A stretch of DNA of 46,560 bases, taken from positions 1-46,560 of the forward strand of contig JAUYEE010000038.1 of the NCBI GenBank assembly GCA_030691545.1. The letters are read 5' to 3'. This stretch comes from a bacterium (GTDB taxonomy: Bacteria; Auribacterota; JABMQX01). Shown here piece after piece: positions 7,722 through 15,269 of the stretch (position 1 is its first letter; every line of letters begins with the position of its first letter). A program made the position numbers and the translations under genes. A model generated the notes under the pieces. It ran no database searches. It was not told the DNA's origin and saw only the letters and a program-made list of their open reading frames with translations.

Positions 7722-8732
7722 TCAGGCTGACAGCAGCACGCTGTCAATATACATGTCCAGACCGGAGAAATCCCCCGCCCGGCGGAATCGCTTGATCTTG
7801 TTCCAATCCAACCTGTCCGCGATGGCAGACAGCGTCTTGAAATTCGCCATGCACGCCTTGATGATGTTGTTCCTCTTGTCCTCCGCGTCGGTCCGCAAGG
7901 GATTGAGGTCGAAGGAAACCCATCCGCCGTAACCGTTGTGCTTCAGGCACGCGATAATCTCCAGCCCTCTCTTGGCGTTCACCGCCGCGAACGGAAGGTC
8001 CTGGTCGTACTTCGGTCCTTCTTGGTCGTTGAGGTGAATGTGGAAGAGCTTGTTGTGGAAGAAAGCCGTCTCGATGTCCTTCGTGTAGTCAAGTCCCACC
8101 ATGATGGAGTGTGCTACCTCGGGGTTCACGCCCACCTTTGCCTGGTATCTGGGGTCGAGAGAATAGGAGAAGGCAATCGCGTCGCCGACCGTCGGCAGCA
8201 GCATCGAACAGCGAGGCTCGTTCGGCTTCGGCTCAATTGCCACGGGAATCGCCTTGTCGCCGTAGTTCGTCGCATCATACTCGAGGGCCTCGTTGAAGGC
8301 GTCTCGCAGATACCCTAACGCCTCCACTCCGTCCTTGCCGAACGCCACGTCCTGCCCTTCCTGGCCGTTCCAGTACACAAGCACGTCCGCCTCGAGGACG
8401 TGGGCCGTGTCAATCGCGCGCTTCAACTGCTCCACCGCTTCCTTGCGGACCTTCGCATCGTGCGATGCCAGGGCGCCGTTCGTATACTTCTTGTTCCAGA
8501 AGAAGTTCGCCGTGTACAGAGCCACGCGCATCCGAGTGTCGTCGAGGAGCTTCTTGATTTCCGGCGCCATCTTGGAAGTGATTTCGTTGTCGTGCGCCTC
8601 TATCCCTGACAGCCCAAGTTTCTTGTAGGCTTTGATTCTCTCCTCGATTGTCCTTGCGGTGCGGGTCGCCTCGCCAAACCGGCTCGCTCCCGGATTATCG
8701 CACCACACACCTGCGGCGAATTTGTAAGCCAT
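7722..8732 (-). CDS. xylose isomerase-like TIM-barrel protein
   Basis: A 336-residue protein related to xylose isomerase but shorter than the usual 390-440 residues. Family-like elements in order are IEAHDNEI, YTANFFWNKKYTNGALASHD, VYWNGQEG, the metal-ligand stretch AIEPKPNEP, NPEVAHSIMVGLDY and FHIHLNDQEG. It probably binds divalent metal and isomerises a sugar or sugar derivative in the cytoplasm (no signal peptide is seen). Missing C-terminal material means xylose may not be the substrate. The ATG at 8732 follows GGAGG at 8 nt; the longer frame up to 8951 crosses the promoter and is rejected. It lies downstream of the lipoprotein gene on the same strand but has its own promoter. Confidence 0.8.
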   Translation of the reverse strand: MAYKFAAGVWCDNPGASRFGEATRTARTIEERIKAYKKLGLSGIEAHDNEITSKMAPEIKKLLDDTRMRVALYTANFFWNKKYTNGALASHDAKVRKEAVEQLKRAIDTAHVLEADVLVYWNGQEGQDVAFGKDGVEALGYLRDAFNEALEYDATNYGDKAIPVAIEPKPNEPRCSMLLPTVGDAIAFSYSLDPRYQAKVGVNPEVAHSIMVGLDYTKDIETAFFHNKLFHIHLNDQEGPKYDQDLPFAAVNAKRGLEIIACLKHNGYGGWVSFDLNPLRTDAEDKRNNIIKACMANFKTLSAIADRLDWNKIKRFRRAGDFSGLDMYIDSVLLSA

Positions 8733-8814
8733 CTGCGTAGCCTCCATCATGATGAAGTTGACGTTTGAGTGAACCGATGTGCCCGAAAAACGCCTCAGTA
8801 GTATCTGGAGCGGG

Positions 8815-8843
8815 ATTGAACCATTTCCGGGCGACGCCGTCAA
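8815..8843 (-). promoter_or_regulatory. putative promoter of the xylose isomerase-like gene
   Basis: Minus strand: TTGACG (8843-8838), 17-nt spacing and TTCAAT (8820-8815), about 83 nt before the ATG at 8732. Confidence 0.5.
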
Positions 8844-8937
8844 GGTTTTCGCAAGGGAGCCTCCCGTCTCCGCTCGCCGTCTCCCGGGCAAGAGAGCTGC
8901 TCCATCGGAGGGCAGCCGTGAACTTGGGGACCCGGCA

Positions 8938-11214
8938 CTACTTCGGCTCATAATCCTTCATCACCCGGTAATAGCGATGGTCGAGGTTGAGGATGCTGTC
9001 GCCGGTCCAGAAAAGCTCCGGAATGGGCCACTTTCCCGGCAAGGGGTTCCAGACGCCGGAACCGAGATCGTCCGTGTACTCCACCACGTAGGCGTACTTC
9101 AGGTCGAAGTCGGTCTCCTCCCACGCGAAGCTCATGGCGCCGTCCCGAGTGATGCTGACATCCGTCAGGATGGCAGGAAGAAGAGGCTGCCGCACGCGAG
9201 CCACGATTTGTGCGGACCCTTGGTTTCCTTCGGAGTCCGTCGTCGTGGCTTTCAGGAAATACAGCCCCGGTTCAAGCGTCATCGGGTCGAAAAGTATGCT
9301 CCAGTCTCTGCCGATGGGAATCCAGGGCGTGCGGGGTTTTGTGGGCGACACGGTCACCAGAAGCCCGGCAGCCTGCACGCCAGCTTTCCCGGGCCACTGG
9401 ATATCGCCGTCGGGCTCCATCTTGACATTGACAATTACCCCGTCCCACGGGTCCATGACGCCGATATTCGTAGTGCCGTCGGCATTGGTGTAGTTGGCGA
9501 TGGAGTTGACCGTCACAATATGCCCGCCGCCGTCGTTCCACAGGACGCCGAGAATCACGTCCTCCTTGCAGTTCTCGAGCTCGTTGCGGATGGTCGTGGG
9601 ATTGATCGTCGCGTGGTCGGTTACAGTCAAAGCCAGATGCCGGTCATTGATCCACTTTCTGAGTCCGTTAACGATTCCCGGCCCCGAGGTGCCTCCGACG
9701 CTGCTTGTGCCCATTGCGTCGGCAAGCCCTTCCACAAACTGTGTGTCCGTGAGGGGCATCCCCTCAAGGCACTGCGTCAGGCTCGAATACCCGTGAGCCG
9801 CCCACCACTTCAGGCACGCCACACTTGCGGTCGGCGCGCAGTACATGTTGCCATTGTTTGTCTGCCCCACTCCGTAATTGTGCTGGTCGAGGAGAGGGAT
9901 TCCCTTCGTGTAGTTGACGAGTTTGAGCTGGACTTCCCAGAGGACGCTGACGATGTCGTCGTCGAGACTATTGCACGAAATGGTCGTCTCCCACGGGAAA
10001 TACTGGTGGTCGTGGAGTCCCTCGAGGGTGGGGATTGGGGGAGTCGGGTCAATGTAGAGCTCGATGATGTCCTCGCCCGTGTTCTGGCTACGATCCGTCA
10101 TGGCGGCCTTGACGAGGTAGGATCCCTCCGGGTATTGCGCAGTGTCCCACTTCACGTTCCACCAGTTGTGCTGATATGTCTCATCGGTGGTGGAAAAGGT
10201 AGGGACCGTCCCGTCGTCGTCTTGACCGATGGGCTCCCAGGTCTGTCCTCCGTCAGTGGACAAATCAAATTGGGTCAGAACAATCTCGTCGTCCCACAGC
10301 CCCGTTTCCTCCGTTGCCCAGAGGTTGACGAAACCATAGATCATGTCCGGTCTCTCGCCGAGATTGTCCACCGGCTTGAGCAGGCGGGGCTTCGGGCTTG
10401 AGTCGTGGACGATGCGCGCCTGGTTTGTGAACACCGCTTCAACCTGCTGGGTGCTTTCCAGGGCTACCGTGTACTGCACGACGATCGCCTGAATCTCTTC
10501 GGGAGTGGGCCCGATGAGCACCTCCGATGGCTCGCTATCTGGGGTGAGGACGTCCACTTGGGGGGGACGCGGCGGCCAGTTAAGCTGAATCACGAGCGGG
10601 TCGTCTTGCGTGAGATTGTCCAGAGGAATGACCGACCCGGAGGTCGCCCACGAGCGCGAGACGATGAGCGCGTCGGGCTCCTGGGTGCCGGGCTGCGTGG
10701 GAAACTCCATCGGCGGGATAATGATGTCGCCCACGCTTGAATCGGCGTAACCCACCCAGTTCTGCCAGACGAAAGCGACTGTGCCGACGGGCTGACCGTC
10801 AAGCGTCCAGGTGGCTCTCGCGTATAGGATGGGAGGGGTGCCCGCTCGCAAGGAGATGCCCAGGTGCAGCCATTCGCACGGCTCAAGATACGTTCCATCG
10901 GGAGCTTTCCAGATGATAACGATTCCGCGTTCCGTTTCCACCAGTTGCGGGGTCCACCCTCGGGAAGCATGTCCGGCGTACAGCCTGACGATGTCAGCAG
11001 GGGAAATCGTTCCTGACGCTCCGACGATGGGGGACGACTCGAGCGTCACCGCCAGGTCGTTGACCGGATTGCCAGTAAAATTGTGGAGGTCAAAGTTCGA
11101 TGAGATTCCCCGGATCCACGCGGCGTCCCCGCTGCAACCGAGTAAGATGAAAGCGACGACCGACACAAAAAGGACGACTGCCTGGTTAAGAACAACGCGT
11201 CGGGTGAGGCTCAT
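8938..11214 (-). CDS. lipoprotein with embedded C39-like cysteine peptidase fold
   Basis: A 758-residue protein. The N-terminus has a lipoprotein signal with lipobox LLGC (about residues 24-27), so it is probably membrane-anchored outside the cytoplasm. Beta-rich, Ig-like sequence follows to about residue 430. A C39-like papain-fold segment comes next: an oxyanion Gln (about 451), Cys459 in YCAPTASVACLKWW, His565 in GGGHIVTV and Asp588 in MDPWDG, in the order and spacing of that fold. Two further Ig-like modules end in RYYRVM. The ATG follows AAAGGAG at about 8 nt. It could be an active peptidase or a substrate-binding relic. No peptide-export ABC transporter, the usual home of C39 domains, is nearby. 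Confidence 0.75.
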   Translation of the reverse strand: MSLTRRVVLNQAVVLFVSVVAFILLGCSGDAAWIRGISSNFDLHNFTGNPVNDLAVTLESSPIVGASGTISPADIVRLYAGHASRGWTPQLVETERGIVIIWKAPDGTYLEPCEWLHLGISLRAGTPPILYARATWTLDGQPVGTVAFVWQNWVGYADSSVGDIIIPPMEFPTQPGTQEPDALIVSRSWATSGSVIPLDNLTQDDPLVIQLNWPPRPPQVDVLTPDSEPSEVLIGPTPEEIQAIVVQYTVALESTQQVEAVFTNQARIVHDSSPKPRLLKPVDNLGERPDMIYGFVNLWATEETGLWDDEIVLTQFDLSTDGGQTWEPIGQDDDGTVPTFSTTDETYQHNWWNVKWDTAQYPEGSYLVKAAMTDRSQNTGEDIIELYIDPTPPIPTLEGLHDHQYFPWETTISCNSLDDDIVSVLWEVQLKLVNYTKGIPLLDQHNYGVGQTNNGNMYCAPTASVACLKWWAAHGYSSLTQCLEGMPLTDTQFVEGLADAMGTSSVGGTSGPGIVNGLRKWINDRHLALTVTDHATINPTTIRNELENCKEDVILGVLWNDGGGHIVTVNSIANYTNADGTTNIGVMDPWDGVIVNVKMEPDGDIQWPGKAGVQAAGLLVTVSPTKPRTPWIPIGRDWSILFDPMTLEPGLYFLKATTTDSEGNQGSAQIVARVRQPLLPAILTDVSITRDGAMSFAWEETDFDLKYAYVVEYTDDLGSGVWNPLPGKWPIPELFWTGDSILNLDHRYYRVMKDYEPK

Positions 11215-11268
11215 GGGGCGGGTCTCCTTTCGTTAGTTGAGAAGGCATGGCAGTAAAGAAGGCGTACA

Positions 11269-11297
11269 ACTATTCTACCACGAAGATGCCCCGTCAA
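11269..11297 (-). promoter_or_regulatory. putative promoter of the lipoprotein gene
   Basis: Minus strand: TTGACG (11297-11292), 17-nt spacing and AATAGT (11274-11269), with a leader of about 50 nt before the ATG at 11214. Confidence 0.45.
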
Positions 11298-11438
11298 CAC
11301 CGATTTTCGCATCTCGCGTCTGTGGCGTCCTGGCGCTACGAGGTGCGCCGCGATGCCGAGATGTGACTGCATGCCACTCCTCACCTCCGATACCTGAGGC
11401 GTTACATCGCGTCAGGGATTTCCAGACAGTCTTCTGCC
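11298..11438. other. gap between divergent promoters, nothing seen
   Basis: This is the part of the 317-nt gap between the lipoprotein and Nramp-like genes not taken up by their two promoters. I see no repeat, RNA gene or convincing reading frame. Confidence 0.4.
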
Positions 11439-11467
11439 TTGAAGAAAATGCCAGAAGGACATATCAT
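11439..11467 (+). promoter_or_regulatory. putative promoter of the Nramp-like gene
   Basis: TTGAAG (11439-11444), 17-nt spacing and TATCAT (11462-11467), about 65 nt upstream of the ATG at 11532. Confidence 0.5.
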
Positions 11468-11531
11468 CCCAGCATCACGCGCCAGACGGGTTCCCTTATT
11501 GGAACAATGACCTTCTACTGAAAGGGCTGAA

Positions 11532-12893
11532 ATGGCACAAAGCGATCCTGATCCCTACAAGCCAACCGAAGAGGATGTCCAGGAACCGCCGGTCGGCTTC
11601 CTGGCGAGCCTGAAATTCCTTGGTCCGGGGTTAATCCTGTCGGCCTCCGTTGTCGGGTCCGGGGAGTTAATCGCAACCACTGTCTTAGGGGCCAAAGGGG
11701 GTTTTGTGACCTTGTGGGTCATCTTGGTCAGTTGCCTCGTCAAAGTCGCCCTTCAGCTCGAGTTCGGGAAACACGCCATAAGCTCCTGCGAGCCGACGAT
11801 GGTTGCTTTGGACAAGCTGCCCGGCCCGAGGTTCAAGGTCAGTTGGGCGATTTGGGCCTGGCTGGGAATTTATGTCCTGAAATACGTCCAGGAAGGCGGC
11901 GTTTTAGGTGGAGTCGCGCTTATTTTGCGAACGGGGTTCCCTCAAATCGGGAAAGAGTTGTGGGCATTGATCGTGGCCGTTGTCGTGTCTTTACTTGTGT
12001 TCCGCGGCCATTACGTCTTCATCCAGTGGGCTGCCGTCGTCATGACCGCTCTGTTCACCATCCTTACACTCGCCTGCGTCATCATTCTCCAGTTTACTCC
12101 TTACGCCTTTTCGTTTTCTGATGTCGCGTCCGGTCTGACCTTCCGTCTCCCTGTTACGGCAGTGGCTGTCGCCTTAGGCGCCTTTGGCATTACCGGCATT
12201 GGCGGCGATGAAATCATGCACTATGTGTATTGGTGCATCGAGAAGGGTTACACGCGCTACGCCGGACCCTTCCGCGAGGGAGCGGACTGGACCCGCCGAG
12301 CGAAAGGCTGGATTCGGGTCATGTACCGAGACGCCATCTTCTCCATGGTCGTCTATACCGTCGTCACTGCCGCTTTCTACCTTCTCGGAGCCGCCGTCCT
12401 CCACAAGTTAGGCGAGGTCCCCGCGAAGGACGAGACCGTCGAAGTCCTTTCTCGAATGTACACCGAAACCCTCGGCGGCTGGGCGAAGGGCATCTTTTTG
12501 ACGGGGGCGTTCATTGTCCTTTTCTCGACTCTTTTCGCCGCTCTTGCAGCGTGGGCGAGGCAGTTTGCCGACGCCTTTGGGCGGCTGGGTCTCCTCGATT
12601 TCTTCAATCGCCGACACCGCCATCGCTTTATCGCCGTCTTTGCCTGGGTCAGCCCGCTCATCTGGTGCGCCCTCTTCCTAACGATGAAGGAGCCTGTCGC
12701 CATGATTGTTCTCGGCGGGATTGCGACATCCGTAATGCTCCTGTTGGTCGCGTACGCTGCGCTCCACTTTCGATATAAGCGAGTTCCGACTCCGCTGAAA
12801 CCCTCGAGGGCATACGATCTCTGGCTCTGGTTGAGCATCGCCGCCATTGTCGCCGTGGGAGTGTACAGCGTTTACCAGGCGATACCTCGGTAG
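11532..12893 (+). CDS. Nramp-related (NRMT-like) metal transporter
   Basis: A 453-residue protein with about eleven membrane helices and the overall layout of the Nramp family (LeuT fold). Classical Nramps bind Mn or Fe through DPGN in helix 1 and a Met (MPH) in helix 6. Here helix 1 reads SVVGSGEL (about 39-46) and helix 6 reads GITGIGGDEI (about 219-228), so both signatures are replaced. This fits the divergent Nramp-related branch, some members of which move Mg or Al rather than Mn; that assignment is inference. The ATG at 11532 follows AAAGGG. The gene has its own promoter and no metal-responsive regulator beside it. Confidence 0.8.
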   Translation: MAQSDPDPYKPTEEDVQEPPVGFLASLKFLGPGLILSASVVGSGELIATTVLGAKGGFVTLWVILVSCLVKVALQLEFGKHAISSCEPTMVALDKLPGPRFKVSWAIWAWLGIYVLKYVQEGGVLGGVALILRTGFPQIGKELWALIVAVVVSLLVFRGHYVFIQWAAVVMTALFTILTLACVIILQFTPYAFSFSDVASGLTFRLPVTAVAVALGAFGITGIGGDEIMHYVYWCIEKGYTRYAGPFREGADWTRRAKGWIRVMYRDAIFSMVVYTVVTAAFYLLGAAVLHKLGEVPAKDETVEVLSRMYTETLGGWAKGIFLTGAFIVLFSTLFAALAAWARQFADAFGRLGLLDFFNRRHRHRFIAVFAWVSPLIWCALFLTMKEPVAMIVLGGIATSVMLLLVAYAALHFRYKRVPTPLKPSRAYDLWLWLSIAAIVAVGVYSVYQAIPR

Positions 12894-12912
12894 GTCCTCC
12901 GCAAAACAATAA

Positions 12913-13150
12913 GCCCCCGCTGGGGGCGACACTCCCCTTGCCATCGGGCGTAAGCCCGTGGATGCCCGGAAGACAAACAAATCCCGGGCTCCCGCAGGGA
13001 GCGCCACGTTCCATTGAGGCAATGTGCCGCTCCCTGCGCGGGCTACATTGGATATCGGCGCCTGGTTCCACTGCTGACGCCCGAGGCTATTGACTTTCAT
13101 CCCTTGCGGGGATTGATGGAAGGGCGTGCGCCGGCCATTTGTGCCGGCAT
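12913..13150. repeat. cluster of GC-rich hairpins between the Nramp-like gene and the pseudopilin
   Basis: In order: GCCCCCGCTGGGGGC (12913-12927); CGGGCGTAAGCCCG (12945-12958); a long hairpin whose 17-nt arms 12994-13010 and 13021-13037 pair with two mismatches around a 10-nt loop; a short ATCCC-GGGAT palindrome near 13099; and GTGCGCCGGC with GCCGGCATGC (about 13126-13150). There is no coding frame of interest. This fills most of a 538-nt gap and looks like piled-up REP-type elements. Confidence 0.6.
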
Positions 13151-13217
13151 GCGGGCCACGGGGCGCCTCAATTTCGCTCACCCCCGGTCGTAACACACCC
13201 ATCGCCCTTTGGCATTT

Positions 13218-13239
13218 GCAGGCGAGACGCCTGCGCTAC
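13218..13239 (-). repeat. REP-like palindrome (loop GAGAC), inverted copy
   Basis: The reverse complement of the element at 4470-4491 and 38027-38048 (GCAGGCGAGACGCCTGC plus GCTAC). Confidence 0.8.
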
Positions 13240-13339
13240 TTTCTGCCTGGAGTGAGCCGGGGCGCGTTTCGTCTTCCGGGGCTGCGTTGCCTCCGGCCAA
13301 CGCCCCGCAAATCCAGTGACAGCCCCTGCAAATCACGGC

Positions 13340-13368
13340 TGGACAATCCGGCTCTTCGATGGTATAAA
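13340..13368 (+). promoter_or_regulatory. strong putative promoter of the pseudopilin gene
   Basis: TGGACA (13340-13345), 17-nt spacing and TATAAA (13363-13368), each one mismatch from consensus. The leader is about 57 nt and ends in AAGGAGG. Confidence 0.6.
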
Positions 13369-13431
13369 GCAGGCGTGTCATCTTTCATTTTTGGGGGAGC
13401 GCCGGAGAATTCCCCGAAGGAGGTTTTTCCC

Positions 13432-14163
13432 ATGCAAAAGACGCGCGCCTTCACTCTTATTGAACTTCTTGTCGTCATCGCGATTATCGCCATTCTCGCG
13501 GCACTTCTTCTTCCCGTTCTTCACTCCGCCAAAGAGAAGTCGCGGACCGCTCTGTGCCTCAACAACATGCATCAACTCGCCGTCGCCATGCACATGTACG
13601 CGGGCGAATACGATGACCGCCTTCCGCACACCGGCCGCATGGGCCGAGCTCCGCAAGGCGCCTATGTTGTCGGCGGCAATTACGTCTCTTTCCCCCAGGA
13701 CCCCGCCGCTTGCCAGCGTATCCTCATCGAAGAAGGGGAACTCTGGACGTACGTTTACTCCGGGCTTCAGCGATTCAAGAAAATGCCCGACGAGTGGTAC
13801 CGCTCCGCTCAGAAGAACATTTATCTCTGTCCCTCCGCCGTGCCGCCCGGCGTCGCCAGGGGCTTCAGTTACCCCATGAACTGCTTCCTTGAAGAAAACC
13901 GCGGCGGTGTACTTCTCCCCGGTCCCGAGGGCGTCCGACTCAGCATGATTAGAAACCCATCCCGCACGATTATGCTCGTGGACGAGTCCGGGTACTCTCT
14001 CAACGACGGCCACTTCATGCCGCAATCCAACTTCGACGTCGGGACCGAACTCCACACCGGCGGCGGAAACCTCGCCTTCTGCGACGGCCGGGCTGCATGG
14101 ATCCCCAAAGCGGAACTCGACAAGCGACTGCGAGACCTCCAGCAATTCTACTGGTGGGAATGA
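13432..14163 (+). CDS. type II secretion-like pseudopilin, H-X9-DG family
   Basis: A 243-residue protein with a classic prepilin N-terminus ([22 protein letters not shown]). The cleavage would come before FTLIE, with Ala rather than the usual Gly at -1. A hydrophobic helix spans about residues 8-28, followed by a globular exported domain. His208 followed by nine residues and DG (218-219) is the processing-associated H-X9-DG motif common in PVC bacteria, where dozens of paralogs may occur per genome. It is probably anchored in the inner membrane or built into a pseudopilus. The start is set by AAGGAGG (13417-13423) at 8 nt. No secretion machinery gene is adjacent. Confidence 0.9.
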   Translation: MQKTRAFTLIELLVVIAIIAILAALLLPVLHSAKEKSRTALCLNNMHQLAVAMHMYAGEYDDRLPHTGRMGRAPQGAYVVGGNYVSFPQDPAACQRILIEEGELWTYVYSGLQRFKKMPDEWYRSAQKNIYLCPSAVPPGVARGFSYPMNCFLEENRGGVLLPGPEGVRLSMIRNPSRTIMLVDESGYSLNDGHFMPQSNFDVGTELHTGGGNLAFCDGRAAWIPKAELDKRLRDLQQFYWWE

Positions 14164-14258
14164 CCGTTAAGTGCGCGTTTTCGTAGATACAGTTACGAAC
14201 CGGACACGTGGACCCGCGGCGGGACGCTGCTCTCTGAGCACCCCGGCGCAGGCAGGGC

Positions 14259-14408
14259 TGCCGGGCTTTAGCCGGCAGGTTTCCTTTAGGCACCGCCTTC
14301 AGGCGGTGGTGGTCCCGGATGCCGCGGGCCCCTCATGGCAGCCGGCTTCAGCCGGGCTTCTCGACCAGCGGATTCATCCGAGAATACGTCACCGTCCTTA
14401 TGAAACGG
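14259..14408 (+). repeat. three-hairpin dispersed repeat, copy 2
   Basis: Same order and orientation as 7543-7688: GCCGGGCTTTAGCCGGC, CACCGCCTTCAGGCGGTGG, GCCGGCTTCAGCCGGGC, then TTCTCGACCA, GGATTCATCC and AATACGT. Bases in the second hairpin have changed on both sides together (CCGCC/GGCGG here against CCGAC/GCCGG), so pairing is kept or improved. It ends about 20 nt before the nitrilase gene. Confidence 0.8.
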
Positions 14409-14430
14409 ACCACTAAATCCGGGGGGATAA

Positions 14431-15228
14431 ATGAAGGTCCGCCGCATCTCTCGAAGCGTTACGGTCGCCGTGTGCCAGATAAGGTGCGTGGATAGCGATG
14501 TCGAAGGGAATATTGCCAGGATAACGAAAGCCGTCGAGGAAGCTGCCGCAGAAGGAGCGCAGATGGCGGCATTTCCGGAGACGGTTTTCATTGGCTGGGT
14601 GAACACGGCCGCCCACAAACTCGCCGAGCCGATTCCGGGGAAGTTCAGCGACATCGTCTGCCGCCTTGCTAAAAAGCACAACATCATGATTTCCATCGGC
14701 TTGACCGAGAAAGCCGACGGCGGCATCTACGATTCCATGATTGTCGTGGGTGCGGACGGTGGCATCCTCCTCAAACACCGCAAAATCAACACCATGCCGG
14801 AACTGATGACCCCGCCGTACCTCCAGGGGAAAAAGGAAGACCTCTCAGCGGTTGATACACCGCTCGGCAGGATCGGAGCCATGATTTGCGCCGACAGTTT
14901 CATTGACGAGCATCACGAAATCATGAGATCGCTCCGCCCCGACATTCTCCTCATTCCCTACGGCTGGGCTGCCGATAAAAGCGAGTGGCCCGGCCACGGA
15001 AAGAAGCTCGAGGAAACCGTCAGCCGCATCGCCAGGAACGTCGGCGTCCCCGTCGTCGGCCCGAACCTCCTCGGCGGAATCACCTGCGGACCCTGGAAAG
15101 GCAAAACCTACGAGGGCCACAGCGTCGTCGCTGACTCCTCCGGCGCCATCCTCGCCCTTGGGAAAGGCAACGAAGAACAGGTCCTGATCGTTGACGTGCC
15201 GCTGTCATCACGGGCCGAGAAGAAATGA
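14431..15228 (+). CDS. nitrilase/carbon-nitrogen hydrolase family enzyme
   Basis: A 265-residue protein of the carbon-nitrogen hydrolase superfamily, which cleaves amide, carbamoyl or nitrile C-N bonds. The catalytic triad is visible: Glu50 (FPETVF), Lys118 (KHRKIN) and Cys153 (ICADSF). The length matches single-domain amidases. No signal peptide is seen, so it is probably cytoplasmic. The substrate cannot be named; the family also includes carbamoyl-putrescine and omega-amidases. The ATG at 14431 follows a GGGGGGAT purine run. It is convergent with the next gene. Confidence 0.88.
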   Translation: MKVRRISRSVTVAVCQIRCVDSDVEGNIARITKAVEEAAAEGAQMAAFPETVFIGWVNTAAHKLAEPIPGKFSDIVCRLAKKHNIMISIGLTEKADGGIYDSMIVVGADGGILLKHRKINTMPELMTPPYLQGKKEDLSAVDTPLGRIGAMICADSFIDEHHEIMRSLRPDILLIPYGWAADKSEWPGHGKKLEETVSRIARNVGVPVVGPNLLGGITCGPWKGKTYEGHSVVADSSGAILALGKGNEEQVLIVDVPLSSRAEKK

Positions 15229-15269
15229 CCCCCGCTTCGGCAAGATGGTGGGTATGTCGTCAGCCAAGC

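Noticed and set aside
8779..10401. 540-residue open frame on the plus strand
   Set aside because: It is antisense to the lipoprotein and its promoter region, without ribosome site or recognisable domain; GC-rich genes often leave such shadows.
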